Source: Pantoea allii (GTDB taxonomy: Bacteria; Pseudomonadota; Gammaproteobacteria; Enterobacterales; Enterobacteriaceae). Taken from it: a stretch of DNA of 64,000 nt. Position numbers and translations under genes: made by a program. The DNA lies in NCBI RefSeq assembly GCF_002307475.1, contig NZ_NTMH01000053.1, forward strand, positions 19,875 through 83,874, in the 5' to 3' direction. This document shows positions 17,683-26,621 of this stretch, in pieces (positions within the stretch are counted from its first letter, which is position 1; each line of letters opens with the position of its first letter). The notes beneath the pieces are model-generated. The model searched no databases. It saw only the letters and a program-made list of their open reading frames with translations, and had not been told where the DNA came from.

Positions 17683-17900
17683 CTGCGGGCTGCGCACCCT
17701 TTCACATTTCGTCTTCCTTTGCTTTGCGTTTATTTCGCAAGGTCCGACCTATGGCGGCCTGATATTACGGCTGCGCGGCGGGAATTATTCATCTGTCCTG
17801 AAAGGCGGACGCCTTAAATAAACCGGTCATCACCGGAAAACCGGGCATGCATTATTACGCATGCAGGATATCTGTTGCTTTAAATCAGGGAGATGTCGAC

Positions 17901-20603
17901 ATGAGCGACATGAAAATCGAACAAGCCGCAAGGGTTTATAACGCGCAACGTTCAGTAAAAAAATCAAAAACACCTTATGCCATCGAGCGCGAAGCACGCC
18001 ATCGCACCGATGTGACGCTCAGCAATCTGCACAGCAGCTATGAAGGACTGACGCACGCAGAAGCCAAAGCGCGACTCGGCGACTATGGCCGGAATGAAGT
18101 CGTGCACGAGAAAGCGCCTTCTGCGTTTATCCAGTTGATTACGGCATTCAATAATCCGTTTATTTATGTGCTGATGGTACTGGCGCTGGTGAGCGGGATA
18201 ACGGATTACTGGCTGCCGTTACGTGCCGGTGAGGAAACCGATCTTTCCGGCGTGATAATTATTCTGACCATGGTTACGCTCAGCGGGCTGTTGCGTTTCT
18301 GGCAGGAGTTTCGCACCAATCGCGCGGCCCAGGCACTGAAATCCCTGGTTCGCACTCAGGTCACCGTGCTGCGTCGGGAAGAGGGCTGTGCCATCTCCCG
18401 TCGCTACGATATTGATATGCGCGAACTGGTGCCAGGCGATGTCATTTTACTGAGCGCGGGGGATCTGGTGCCGGCTGACGTACGCTTGCTGACCTCACGC
18501 GATCTGTTTATCAGTCAGGCGATCCTGACCGGTGAATCCTTGCCTGTGGAAAAAAACGATCTCAGCGCTGGCGTGGAGATCGAAGAGCAACCCGGTCGCA
18601 GCGTACTTGAACTCAAAAACAGCTGCCTGATGGGGACCAATGTTGCCAGCGGCACGGCCAGAGCGCTGGTCGTCGCCACCGGCAGTGAAACCTGGTTTGG
18701 TTCGCTGGCGGCTTCATTGTCTGGTCGCCGGCCGCAAACGTCATTTGACCGCGGTGTGAACAGCGTTTCCAGGCTCCTCATCCGTTTTATGCTGGTGATG
18801 GTGCCGATCGTCTTACTGCTTAATGGCTTTACCAAAGGTGACTGGATGGATGCCACGCTGTTTGCGCTGGCCGTCGCGGTGGGTCTGACGCCGGAAATGC
18901 TGCCCATGATTGTCAGTGCCAATCTGGCAAAAGGCGCCATTGCCATGTCACGCCGCAAGGTCATTGTTAAACGCCTGAACGCCATTCAGAACCTGGGAGC
19001 AATGGATGTGCTCTGTACCGATAAAACCGGCACGCTGACGCAGGACAATATTTTGCTGTCGGCGCACCTTAACGGCAACGGCGAAGAGGATGCACGAGTC
19101 TTGCTGCTGGCATGGCTTAACAGCAGCAGCCAGAGTGGGGCAAAAAATTTAATGGATCGCGCGGTACTGAAATTTGGCGAGCAAAGCCTGTCTAAAGCCG
19201 CGTGCAGTCAGTTTCAGAAAGTCGACGAGCTGCCCTTTGACTTTGTCCGCCGTCGTGTGTCGGTGGTGGTGGAAGATCTGCATAACCATCGTCCGCTGTT
19301 GATCTGCAAAGGCGCGGTAGAAGAAATGCTGGCAGCGGCGACCTCGTTGCGCCAGGGCGATGCGACAATTCCACTGTGCGAGCAAAAGCGTGCAGCGTTG
19401 TTAGCGCTGACCCGTCATTACAATCAGCAGGGTTTTCGTGTGCTGCTGGTCGCTACGCGCGAGGAGGGAATATCGCTGCCGCTGTGCCGCGATGATGAGT
19501 GCGAATTAACCCTTGAAGGTATGCTGACGTTTCTGGACCCACCAAAAGAGAGCGCGGGCAAGGCAATCCAGGCGCTGAAAGACAGCGGGATTAAGGTCAA
19601 AGTGCTTACTGGCGATAACCCGTTAGTGACAATGCGTGTCTGTCAGGAAATCGGGCTGGCTTCAGAAGCCATGCTGACCGGCAACGACATCGACGCCATG
19701 AGTGACGACGAACTGCGTCGGGACGTAGAACGCTGCATGATTTTTACCAAACTCACGCCTCAGCAGAAGTCACGTGTGCTTAAACTGCTGCAGCAAAATG
19801 GACACACCGTCGGCTTTCTTGGCGACGGGATCAACGATGCGCCCGCACTGCGCGAGGCGGATGTCGGGATCTCGGTCGACAGCGCGACAGATATCGCCAA
19901 AGAGTCATCGGACATTATTTTGCTGGAAAAAGACTTAGCGGTATTGGGCGAGGGCGTGCTGAAAGGGCGTGAAACCTTTGGCAATATCATCAAGTACCTG
20001 AACATGACGGCCAGTTCAAATTTTGGCAATGTGTTCTCCGTGCTGATTGCCAGTGCGTTTATTCCTTTTCTGCCCATGCTGTCTGTTCAGCTCCTGATTC
20101 AGAATCTGATGTATGACATCTCTCAGTTGGCGTTGCCCTGGGATAAAATGGACCGCGAGTTTCTGCGTAAACCCCGCAAATGGGATGCCGGTAACATCAA
20201 ACGCTTTATGCTGTGGATGGGGCCAACGTCTTCCATTTTCGATGTCACGACCTTTGCGTTGATGTGGTATGTGTTTGGCGCGAATCATGCGGGTGCACAG
20301 TCGCTGTTCCAGTCCGGCTGGTTTGTTGAAGGCTTACTGTCACAGACGCTGGTGGTGCACATGCTACGTACGCAGAAAATCCCGTTTATTCAGAGTTGTG
20401 CCCGGTTACCCGTGCTGTTGACCACCGTGGGGATTTCCGCCGCCGGTATTCTGCTGCCATTCTCTTCGCCTGGCGCTATGGTCGGGTTAGTGCCGCTGCC
20501 ATGGCACTATTTCCCCTGGCTGGTGCTGACGTTGTTGAGCTACTGCCTGGTGGCGCAGGGCATGAAAATGTTTTATATCAAACGTTTTGGGCGCTGGTAC
20601 TAA
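17901..20603 (+). CDS. mgtB: Magnesium-transporting P-type ATPase, MgtB type
   Basis: This 900-residue P3B-type ATPase imports Mg2+ at the inner membrane. The TGES loop is at 210-213, the PEML ion-site motif at 331-334, the phosphorylated Asp at D374 in CTDKTGTLTQ, and the hinge GDGINDAPA near 650. Along its length it resembles Salmonella MgtB more than MgtA (for example FIQLITAFNNPFIYVLM and the N-terminus). ATG 17901 follows AGGGAGA at a good distance, while an upstream ATG at 17847 has none. There is no mgtC next to it. Regulation by the long leader is likely. Confidence 0.92.
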   Translation: MSDMKIEQAARVYNAQRSVKKSKTPYAIEREARHRTDVTLSNLHSSYEGLTHAEAKARLGDYGRNEVVHEKAPSAFIQLITAFNNPFIYVLMVLALVSGITDYWLPLRAGEETDLSGVIIILTMVTLSGLLRFWQEFRTNRAAQALKSLVRTQVTVLRREEGCAISRRYDIDMRELVPGDVILLSAGDLVPADVRLLTSRDLFISQAILTGESLPVEKNDLSAGVEIEEQPGRSVLELKNSCLMGTNVASGTARALVVATGSETWFGSLAASLSGRRPQTSFDRGVNSVSRLLIRFMLVMVPIVLLLNGFTKGDWMDATLFALAVAVGLTPEMLPMIVSANLAKGAIAMSRRKVIVKRLNAIQNLGAMDVLCTDKTGTLTQDNILLSAHLNGNGEEDARVLLLAWLNSSSQSGAKNLMDRAVLKFGEQSLSKAACSQFQKVDELPFDFVRRRVSVVVEDLHNHRPLLICKGAVEEMLAAATSLRQGDATIPLCEQKRAALLALTRHYNQQGFRVLLVATREEGISLPLCRDDECELTLEGMLTFLDPPKESAGKAIQALKDSGIKVKVLTGDNPLVTMRVCQEIGLASEAMLTGNDIDAMSDDELRRDVERCMIFTKLTPQQKSRVLKLLQQNGHTVGFLGDGINDAPALREADVGISVDSATDIAKESSDIILLEKDLAVLGEGVLKGRETFGNIIKYLNMTASSNFGNVFSVLIASAFIPFLPMLSVQLLIQNLMYDISQLALPWDKMDREFLRKPRKWDAGNIKRFMLWMGPTSSIFDVTTFALMWYVFGANHAGAQSLFQSGWFVEGLLSQTLVVHMLRTQKIPFIQSCARLPVLLTTVGISAAGILLPFSSPGAMVGLVPLPWHYFPWLVLTLLSYCLVAQGMKMFYIKRFGRWY

Positions 20604-21078
20604 TTCCCCAGCGAGCAGTAAACCCATAACCTAATTAACCGCAGGTGGATGTCAGCAACGCTTCGCCCAGGCATCCACCTGTCTTCCCGCAAAATCCCCA
20701 CGTTTTTCTGCATTGCACACGTTGTTATGGATCAATTTATCAAAAGCGATGCCATAAATGTAAACCAGCCGTTAGTCATTCCCTCTCTCCCGTCGGATTT
20801 CTCTGATACAATTTGCAAAAAATTCACCGCCCCAGCGTCGGGGAATCTTCAGGTAAGCCGATATCTGCTATACCGCGTCCACCACAGCGGGCGTGGGTCG
20901 TTAACATGCCGTGTTGGTCTTCACGACGATAAGGCTGCTGTATCTGAATACGCATTTATCGTTCGGGCATGGTGCTCTACAGCGAATAATTGCGCGTCTT
21001 TCCCTGAGCAGATAAAGGTTCGTTGCCACGTATGTGTTTTTTATGGGTTATCCACGCTGTTTGTTGCCGGAGGACAGA
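20604..21078. other. Intergenic region between mgtB and the CadC-like regulator
   Basis: These 475 bp hold a hairpin after mgtB (20642-20681) and presumably the promoter of the regulator gene. An open frame of about 150 codons runs through it into the next gene in another frame. It has no ribosome site or recognisable protein features, so I do not call it a gene. Confidence 0.5.
20642..20681 (+). terminator. Stem-loop after mgtB
   Basis: CAGGTGGATG pairs perfectly with CATCCACCTG over a 20-base loop, about 40 bp after the mgtB stop. No clear T-run follows, so it may act as an mRNA end structure. Confidence 0.45.
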
Positions 21079-21858
21079 ATGCAACAGACAGAGTATGTGA
21101 TTGATGAGTTGGTTCGGTATATACCGGCTCAGAGTTTGCTGTGTCTGGTGGATTCCAGCGAAACCAGCGTGCCGTTATCGCCGGCCTGCAACCATTTACT
21201 GGAAATGTTTCTGAAAAGCTCCGGCGTCGTGCTGTCCCGGGAACAGATTCTGGATAACTTCTGGCAAGAAACGGGCGCAACGCCATCTTCTAACAGCCTG
21301 AATGCTTACGTTTCAGCAATACGGCGTGGGTTGTCCTCTCTTGGCATCGATCAGGAGGCGATCACCACCGTCTACAAAGTGGGGTTCGTTTTTAATCCGG
21401 TTATCCGTATCCACAAAACGGAAATCCAGCCTGAGTCTTCCCCGGAGGACATTCCTCCCGCCTCCTTACCGGTTACACGCCGCAACGCGCGTCGTTACTG
21501 GGTGTTTTTCGGCATCCTGGTGCTGGTGGGGGCTGGATTTCTGCTCCCGCAGCTCATAAGAGAAAAGACGATGACGCCCATCAGCGTCGGCCAACTTAAC
21601 GGCTGTGATGTGTTTTATCTCCCGGTTCACCCTGGAGAATCGACGTTTCCGACTGAAGCGGTGTGGCGCAAAATAATTGCGAGTAGCCAGATGGCCTGTC
21701 AGAAGGGTGGTCGGTATATGTTTTATGCCGACAGGAATGTTATGGCCGGACACCCTGGCAACATGTATGTCTCTTACTGCGTCAGAACAGAGAACAAAAA
21801 AATAGCATGCTCAAATTATACAGAGCTGGGATGGAGGCCGGACAATGACAATCCGTAA
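21079..21858 (+). CDS. CadC/ToxR/MarT-like membrane-bound transcription regulator
   Basis: This 259-residue protein has a cytoplasmic N-terminal winged-helix domain of the OmpR/ToxR type (about residues 5-108, with LSREQILDNFW and NSLNAYVSAIRRGL). One membrane helix follows at about 141-159 (WVFFGILVLVGAGFLLPQL), then a periplasmic domain of ~95 residues with four Cys. It would sense an envelope signal and bind DNA from the membrane. Its partner is the FidL-like gene, which overlaps it by 14 bp. The pair recalls marT-fidL of Salmonella pathogenicity island 3. ATG 21079 follows CGGAGGA; a longer start is less likely. Confidence 0.82.
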   Translation: MQQTEYVIDELVRYIPAQSLLCLVDSSETSVPLSPACNHLLEMFLKSSGVVLSREQILDNFWQETGATPSSNSLNAYVSAIRRGLSSLGIDQEAITTVYKVGFVFNPVIRIHKTEIQPESSPEDIPPASLPVTRRNARRYWVFFGILVLVGAGFLLPQLIREKTMTPISVGQLNGCDVFYLPVHPGESTFPTEAVWRKIIASSQMACQKGGRYMFYADRNVMAGHPGNMYVSYCVRTENKKIACSNYTELGWRPDNDNP

Positions 21859-22318
21859 AAAACGCCTTGCCTCGTTGCTGGGTCTGATAACTGTCTTAGT
21901 GGGCTTGCTGGTTTATGTCAGCTATTACTACGTTAAATCGCACAGTGAAATGTTTGAATTTACCTGTGCGGCCAATTTACAACAGCGCGATGCGACGACC
22001 GACTTTCATCTGGATGCCAGCTTTGTGCTGACGCTACGTTATTCAGGCGAGGCAATGGTCTCCGTTGATGGCACCGTGCATAAAAACGGTAAAGATTACG
22101 TATTAAGACGTAATGCGGAGTTCCAGTATTCTCCCTATATCCAGTTTCTTTATAAACTCAATCATTTCACCGTCCACCGGGGCCTGCGGGATAATGTGCC
22201 TGCTAACGTCCTGAATACTGATTTTTCTTACCTCTATATCACCAAAATAACCGATATGGATGATGCGGTATTAATTGGCACGCGCGTTTTACCGCTCATT
22301 GTCTGCCATACACGCTAA
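21845..22318 (+). CDS. FidL-like single-pass membrane protein
   Basis: This 157-residue protein has one N-terminal membrane helix (LASLLGLITVLVGLLVYVSYYYV), with the rest in the periplasm. It resembles FidL and other proteins encoded next to MarT/CadC-like regulators; no enzymatic motif is visible. The overlap with the regulator gene suggests co-translation and that the two periplasmic parts interact, as ToxS does with ToxR. That interaction is inference. Confidence 0.72.
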   Translation: MTIRKKRLASLLGLITVLVGLLVYVSYYYVKSHSEMFEFTCAANLQQRDATTDFHLDASFVLTLRYSGEAMVSVDGTVHKNGKDYVLRRNAEFQYSPYIQFLYKLNHFTVHRGLRDNVPANVLNTDFSYLYITKITDMDDAVLIGTRVLPLIVCHTR

Positions 22319-22650
22319 CTGATTTACCGGACGTGCACGTTATAGCGGGCTGCATAAAATGCGGCACGTTCGCCTGAGTGCGCGCTTTTTTTGCTTTTCT
22401 GGTGCGCCTTGCGCGAGCTTCATGTCATCTTTTGCAGATGATAGTTTTGTATTTATTTATAAAATTAGAATTTTGTATCTAATATTGGTCTCGTTTAAGT
22501 GTTTGTGGTTGTCCTTTGGCGTCATTGTTAAATTAAGCCGTCGGTAAGATTGCCGTCAGTGAGGTTTGTTGCTGTTACAGACAGGCGATCTTATCCGGGC
22601 GTTTAATTTCTTCAATGAAGTCAGGTTTTGACCTTTATACGGAGCCAGCG
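22319..22650. other. AT-rich intergenic region
   Basis: 332 bp without a supportable gene. A short hairpin-prone segment (GCGGGCTGCATAAAATGCGGC) follows the FidL-like gene, then AT-rich DNA leads into the PapI-like gene. Confidence 0.4.
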
Positions 22651-22905
22651 ATGAAAAATTTAGCATATAAAATTCAGTGTGAGGCGAAATGGAATCAGCT
22701 TCAGGAAACGGAAAGAAAACCCAAAATGAAAGACGTGATGATGTGCCTGATTAAACGTCAGGCTGAAGGCATTGTGACCCGGGACGTTGCGGATGAATGT
22801 GATATGTCTATTTATGCCGCGAGAAACTGGTTACTGAAGCTGGAAAACAGTGGCTTATTAAAAAAAGAGCCAGGACGTAAATCCTGCAAATGGTTCATCC
22901 TTTAA
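22651..22905 (+). CDS. PapI/FaeA-like small winged-helix regulator
   Basis: This 84-residue basic protein has one winged helix. The stretch from KDVMMCLIKRQAEGIVTRDVAD through MSIYAARNWLLKLENSGLLKKEPG has the layout of PapI/FaeA, the small regulators that control phase-variable fimbriae with Lrp and Dam. ATG 22651 follows CGGAGCC at the right spacing; an ATG 36 bp upstream is less well placed. No fimbrial genes lie nearby, so its targets must be elsewhere or it is a relic. Similarity is at fold level; a MarR-like role is possible. Confidence 0.65.
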   Translation: MKNLAYKIQCEAKWNQLQETERKPKMKDVMMCLIKRQAEGIVTRDVADECDMSIYAARNWLLKLENSGLLKKEPGRKSCKWFIL

Positions 22906-22908
22906 TAA

Positions 22909-23320
22909 TTAATACATCTTATCTCTGTTCTTATAAAATGCGCGGTGCGATCTGGCCTGCATTTTATTCTTTAATGGGCGACAAATAATCAGCAGGGCGA
23001 CAGCACTCAGAAAAGGAAAACCAGCCAGCTGTAACCCGGCCGGAGTGGCTTCTGGAGACGGCGTCAGCACAGCATTTAGCGGGTTGCCCATCATGACATT
23101 CTCGATCAGCGCAGCGCCCCCGACCTGAAACATCCCCTGTTGCACGAAGGTGCGCAGCCCCAGGAGCAATCCACTCAGGTTGCCCGACAGGCGCATATCA
23201 TTACGCAGAAAGAGCGCCAGAAAGGGCACCCGCGCATAGAAGCCGATAGCAAAGACAAACTGGCTGGCTGGCAGAGCCGACGTCCATAAGCCTGGAGGCG
23301 CGGCGGTAACGGTGACACAG
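22909..23320 (-). pseudogene. Remnant of an MFS transporter
   Basis: On the minus strand a frame from about 23320 reads LWTSALPASQFVFAIGFYA then RVPFLALFLRNDMRLSGNLS then GLLLGLRTFVQQGMFQVGG. This is the typical first two helices of an MdtH-like MFS transporter. The frame has no ATG at its beginning, with an in-frame TAA just upstream. After the GG motif it jumps to an unrelated-looking end (ALIENVMMGNPLNAV, one hydrophobic helix, then a basic tail) for a total of about 130 codons instead of 400. I read it as an internally deleted, dead gene. Confidence 0.6.
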
Positions 23321-23346
23321 ATTTAAAAACGCAGCGCAGCGCGGCG

Positions 23347-24108
23347 TCAGGCATAGTAATGAATATGCTTCTTGCCATGCACTGGCGATGACTCAATTTT
23401 AGTTCTGACCTTGAACACCTCCCACAGCAGGGATTCGGTCAGGATCTCATCTGGCGATCCCTGGGCAATCAGTTCCCCCTCCAGCATCACAATCAGCCGA
23501 TCACAGAAGAGTGCCGCATGATTCAGATCGTGGATGGCAACAATACTGGTAACCGGAAGTTCGCTGATCAGCTTCATCAACTGGAGTTGATGGTGAATAT
23601 CCAGGTGGTTAGTGGGTTCATCAAGCAGAATTTCATTGGGTGCCTGCGCTAACGCTCTGGCGATATGCACGCGCTGCCGCTCCCCGCCGGAAAGACTTTG
23701 CCAGCCCTGATCGCAGCGTGAGCACATATCCACGCGCTTCAGTGCGGCTTCGACTATCTCGTCGTCCTGATGTGTCCAACTGGAAAAAGGCGAATGATGC
23801 GGGATTCGACCCAGTTTTACCACGTCACGTACGGTCATATTGGCGCTGGTTAACGCATGTTGCTCCACAAAGGCAACGCGACGGGCAAGTTGCTTTCTGG
23901 CAATGGATGACAGATCTTTGCCATCCAGCAGTACCTTGCCTTTATGTTGCTTACGCAGGCCAGCCAGCAGGCGCAACAGTGACGACTTACCGGAGCCGTT
24001 CGGCCCCAGCAAACCCACGGTTTCACCCGGTGACACCGCCAGGGAGACATCGTTAACGATAATTTTTTTTCCTACCTTCCAGGTAAGGTTTTGCGCGCTG
24101 ATGCTCAT
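23347..24108 (-). CDS. Iron-siderophore-type ABC transporter ATP-binding protein (FecE/FhuC family)
   Basis: This 253-residue ATPase belongs to the group that powers siderophore, haem and cobalamin import. Walker A is GPNGSGKSS (about residues 34-42), the signature LSGGERQRVHIARALA, and Walker B ILLDEPTNHLD. It shares one base with the stop of the permease gene (TAATG), so the three genes form one operon. The C-terminal tail ends in KKHIHYYA, slightly His-rich. Confidence 0.88.
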   Translation of the reverse strand: MSISAQNLTWKVGKKIIVNDVSLAVSPGETVGLLGPNGSGKSSLLRLLAGLRKQHKGKVLLDGKDLSSIARKQLARRVAFVEQHALTSANMTVRDVVKLGRIPHHSPFSSWTHQDDEIVEAALKRVDMCSRCDQGWQSLSGGERQRVHIARALAQAPNEILLDEPTNHLDIHHQLQLMKLISELPVTSIVAIHDLNHAALFCDRLIVMLEGELIAQGSPDEILTESLLWEVFKVRTKIESSPVHGKKHIHYYA

Positions 24109-25145
24109 TATTGCGTCCTGGAGCGATAAATAATAATTGCAAAGAAAGGCACGCCGACCAGCGCGGTAACTACGCCAACCGGCAGGCTTTGTGGCGCAAT
24201 CAACATGCGCGATGCGATATCCGCCAGCACCATCAGAATTGCGCCTGCAATGGCACAGGCCACCAGCAACCGGCTGTGCAGCGGCCCAAAAAAGAAGCGC
24301 ATCACATGGGGAACGACCAAACCTACAAAGCCGATCGAGCCTGCCATGCTGACAATCGTGGCGGTCATCAGGGCGGTCGCGGTGAACAGCACCAGACGGA
24401 CCACGCCGACCGGAATACCCAGCGAGGCCGCTGCGTCGTCACCAAAGGTAAAGGCATCCAGCGCGCGGGAGTAGTACAGGCAGACCGCTAAGCCGATCAG
24501 CACAATCACCAGAACCAACTGAAACTCAGGCCAGCGCACGCCACTAAAGCTGCCCAGCAGCCAGAACATCACGTCACGTGCCTGTTGGGCGTTAGCCGAG
24601 GTACTGATAGTGTAAGCGGTAATGGCATTAAAGAGCTGCGATGCCGCCACACCGGCCAGAATGGTACGTTCTGTTCCGCCGCGCGCGCCGTTGGTCAGCA
24701 GAGCAACAAACGCGAAAGCGGCAAAGGCACCGGTAAAGGCACCCAGAGACAGCGAGATGGCGCCGGCCCCGACGCCCGATACCACGATCAACACCGCACC
24801 TGTTGATGCGCCAGCCGAAACGCCCAGCACATAGGGTTCGGCCAGCGCATTTTTCAACAGGCTCTGCAGGACGGCGCCGCAAATGGCCAGGCCCGCACCG
24901 CTCAGCGCCGCAACCAATGCCCGGCTTAAACGGAAATCCCAGATAACGCTTTCATGAATGCGATTAACGGGCACATCCGTCATACCCAGTTTATTGGTCA
25001 CGGTGTACATCACCGATTTCAACGGTATCGACAGTTCGCCCACGCTGACGCCCAGCGCGATAACGACAAACAGCACGACGATGGCGATGAGCGCGATAGC
25101 AATAAAGCTCACATTACGTCGCACCAGCACAACCTCTTCACGCAT
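24108..25145 (-). CDS. Iron-siderophore-type ABC transporter permease (FecCD family)
   Basis: This 345-residue protein belongs to the BtuC/FecCD/FhuB permease family, with about ten membrane helices. The family signature RLSRALVAALSGAGLAICGAVLQ and the NALAEPYVLGVSAGAS segment are clear. It is a single permease gene, so the transporter probably contains a homodimer as in BtuC and HmuU. It overlaps the binding-protein gene by one base. Confidence 0.9.
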   Translation of the reverse strand: MREEVVLVRRNVSFIAIALIAIVVLFVVIALGVSVGELSIPLKSVMYTVTNKLGMTDVPVNRIHESVIWDFRLSRALVAALSGAGLAICGAVLQSLLKNALAEPYVLGVSAGASTGAVLIVVSGVGAGAISLSLGAFTGAFAAFAFVALLTNGARGGTERTILAGVAASQLFNAITAYTISTSANAQQARDVMFWLLGSFSGVRWPEFQLVLVIVLIGLAVCLYYSRALDAFTFGDDAAASLGIPVGVVRLVLFTATALMTATIVSMAGSIGFVGLVVPHVMRFFFGPLHSRLLVACAIAGAILMVLADIASRMLIAPQSLPVGVVTALVGVPFFAIIIYRSRTQ

Positions 25146-26143
25146 TAATTCAGGCCCATCTTACGTAACTGTTCGCCAACCTGTTCTGCACCATAAATTG
25201 TCCGGATCGTCGGGTTCATCGCCTGACCGTCCATCACCACAATATGGCCTTTCTTCACGGCATCCAGCTGGCTGACCGCCGGGTCGCTTTTCAGGAACTT
25301 GATCTTTTCTTCGGCGTTATCCAGTTTCCAGCGGTTACGGTCAAGGCTGGTGACCACGATGACATCCGGATTGGTGGCAATAATGCTTTCCCAGCTCACG
25401 GTCGGCCACTCGGTTTCCGTCGTAATCGCGTTATGACCGCCTAACACATTGGCAATAAAACCCGATGCGCCGTTTTTACCGCCCACGTAAGCATCGGCAG
25501 ACGGCGAGGAACTGGAGAACCAAAACAGGAAGGAGAGATCTTTTTTGCCTTTCGGGAAGGCTTTTCTCAGGGCGCTTTCGCGGGCTTTGAAGTCGTTGAT
25601 CACCTGCTGGCCGCGATCTTCTACGTTAAAGATTTTGGCAAAATCGGCAATCTCTTCATAAACGTAGGACATATTCCACAGCGTGGCACGGCTACCGTAA
25701 ATGTCGCCGGTGTTCTGTTTTGTGGCACACATGCCCGGAGACAGATAGGTATTCACCCCCACTGACTCAAAGTCTTCACGTTTGGCAACCTTGCTGTTAG
25801 GCCCCATCAGCAACTGAATTTGTGCGGCAACAAAGTCGGGATTCTTCGCCAGGATGGACTCCAGCGTGGGGATCTCCACCGTCAGTACCGGCACTTTGGC
25901 GTTTTGTTCCGCTAACTGGGGTAAGACTTTGGTCGGCCAGAATGCGCTGGCAACCATTTTATCCTGTAGCCCCAGCAACAGCAGAATCTCAGCGGTATTC
26001 TGCCCAAGCGCCACCACGCGTTCGGGGGCCTTAGTAAAGGTTTCTTTCTGACCACAGTTTTCAATCGTCAGAGGATAAGTGGTTGCCCAGGCGGAACTCG
26101 TCGTCAGGAAAATAAAACTCAACAGGCTAAGCATTTTTTTCAT
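25145..26143 (-). CDS. Periplasmic iron-complex binding protein (FepB/BtuF-like)
   Basis: This 332-residue class III binding protein has a Sec signal peptide (MKKMLSLLSFIFLTTSSAWA). The mature part begins with the family pattern YPLTIENCGQKETFTKAPERVVALGQNTAEILLLLG. Two Cys (NCGQ and MCAT) are positioned to form a disulfide. It should deliver an iron chelate, haem or corrinoid to the FecCD-like permease. No outer-membrane receptor gene is adjacent. A Fur-like box lies about 80 bp upstream, which favours iron over cobalamin. Confidence 0.87.
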   Translation of the reverse strand: MKKMLSLLSFIFLTTSSAWATTYPLTIENCGQKETFTKAPERVVALGQNTAEILLLLGLQDKMVASAFWPTKVLPQLAEQNAKVPVLTVEIPTLESILAKNPDFVAAQIQLLMGPNSKVAKREDFESVGVNTYLSPGMCATKQNTGDIYGSRATLWNMSYVYEEIADFAKIFNVEDRGQQVINDFKARESALRKAFPKGKKDLSFLFWFSSSSPSADAYVGGKNGASGFIANVLGGHNAITTETEWPTVSWESIIATNPDVIVVTSLDRNRWKLDNAEEKIKFLKSDPAVSQLDAVKKGHIVVMDGQAMNPTIRTIYGAEQVGEQLRKMGLN

Positions 26144-26621
26144 TTGTTTTGTCCATCAATAAAATGAGACTGCGTGCTTTTAACATTCTGGCGCGGCGAA
26201 TTTTATCAGACATAAAATGTAAATAGAAATCATTATTAAATGGGTTATCTTTTTGCCGAAATGTATAAAAATAACTTGAGTGATTAAAAAGACGTAACCT
26301 GACCAGTGGATATAGAAATAAATAACATTGAGCTAAAACAGGGGTGTAAATAATCCGCAGAAGTGAAGGTGGTGATGATTAACCTTATGATAGATAAAAT
26401 AATATTAACCATATGAAACGTGATTAATGCGACGGCAGGGCGTTCCGGATCGCGGGTTGACCCGGCCGCAGGTACGTACAGCGCCAAATGACCTGGCTGC
26501 TGCCTGGGCAACGTCCGCAACGCTATCGGCATGGCCCGTCTGCTCCATCTCTGCTCCATCATCCACACAAACTCCAGCAATCTATTCTGCTTATCATCCT
26601 GCCACTTTCGTGGAGGATGAA
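26144..26621. other. Divergent regulatory region, iron ABC operon / ATP-grasp gene
   Basis: These 478 bp hold the Fur-like box (26219-26237) and AT-rich DNA to about 26420, then GC-rich DNA to the next ribosome site. Open frames on both strands in the second half lack ribosome sites and recognisable protein features and are not called. Confidence 0.45.
26219..26237 (-). promoter_or_regulatory. Fur-box-like site
   Basis: On the minus strand AATAATGATTTCTATTTAC matches 13 of 19 positions of the Fur consensus, with the first half-site nearly perfect. It sits upstream of the iron-type ABC operon where a Fur-repressed promoter would be. Confidence 0.5.

Larger units (their letters stand above)
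17466..17900 (+). promoter_or_regulatory. Long mgtB 5' leader (putative Mg2+/translation-responsive leader RNA)
   Basis: About 430 bases separate the candidate promoter from mgtB. They include a stem GGCAAGC/GCTTGCC (17526-17532 with 17548-17554), a short Pro-rich open frame (17635-17682) and further GC-rich hairpins nearer the gene. mgtA and mgtCB leaders of enterobacteria are known to combine such a peptide with alternative stem-loops and Rho-dependent termination. The matching architecture is seen here; the mechanism is inferred. Confidence 0.6.

Noticed and set aside
20649..21104. A 151-codon plus-strand frame between mgtB and the CadC-like regulator
   Set aside because: No ribosome site, no recognisable protein pattern, starts inside the post-mgtB hairpin and overlaps the well-supported regulator start in another frame.
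26284..26580. A 98-codon minus-strand frame upstream of the ATP-grasp gene
   Set aside because: No ribosome site and lies in a divergent regulatory region; opposite to an equally unconvincing frame.
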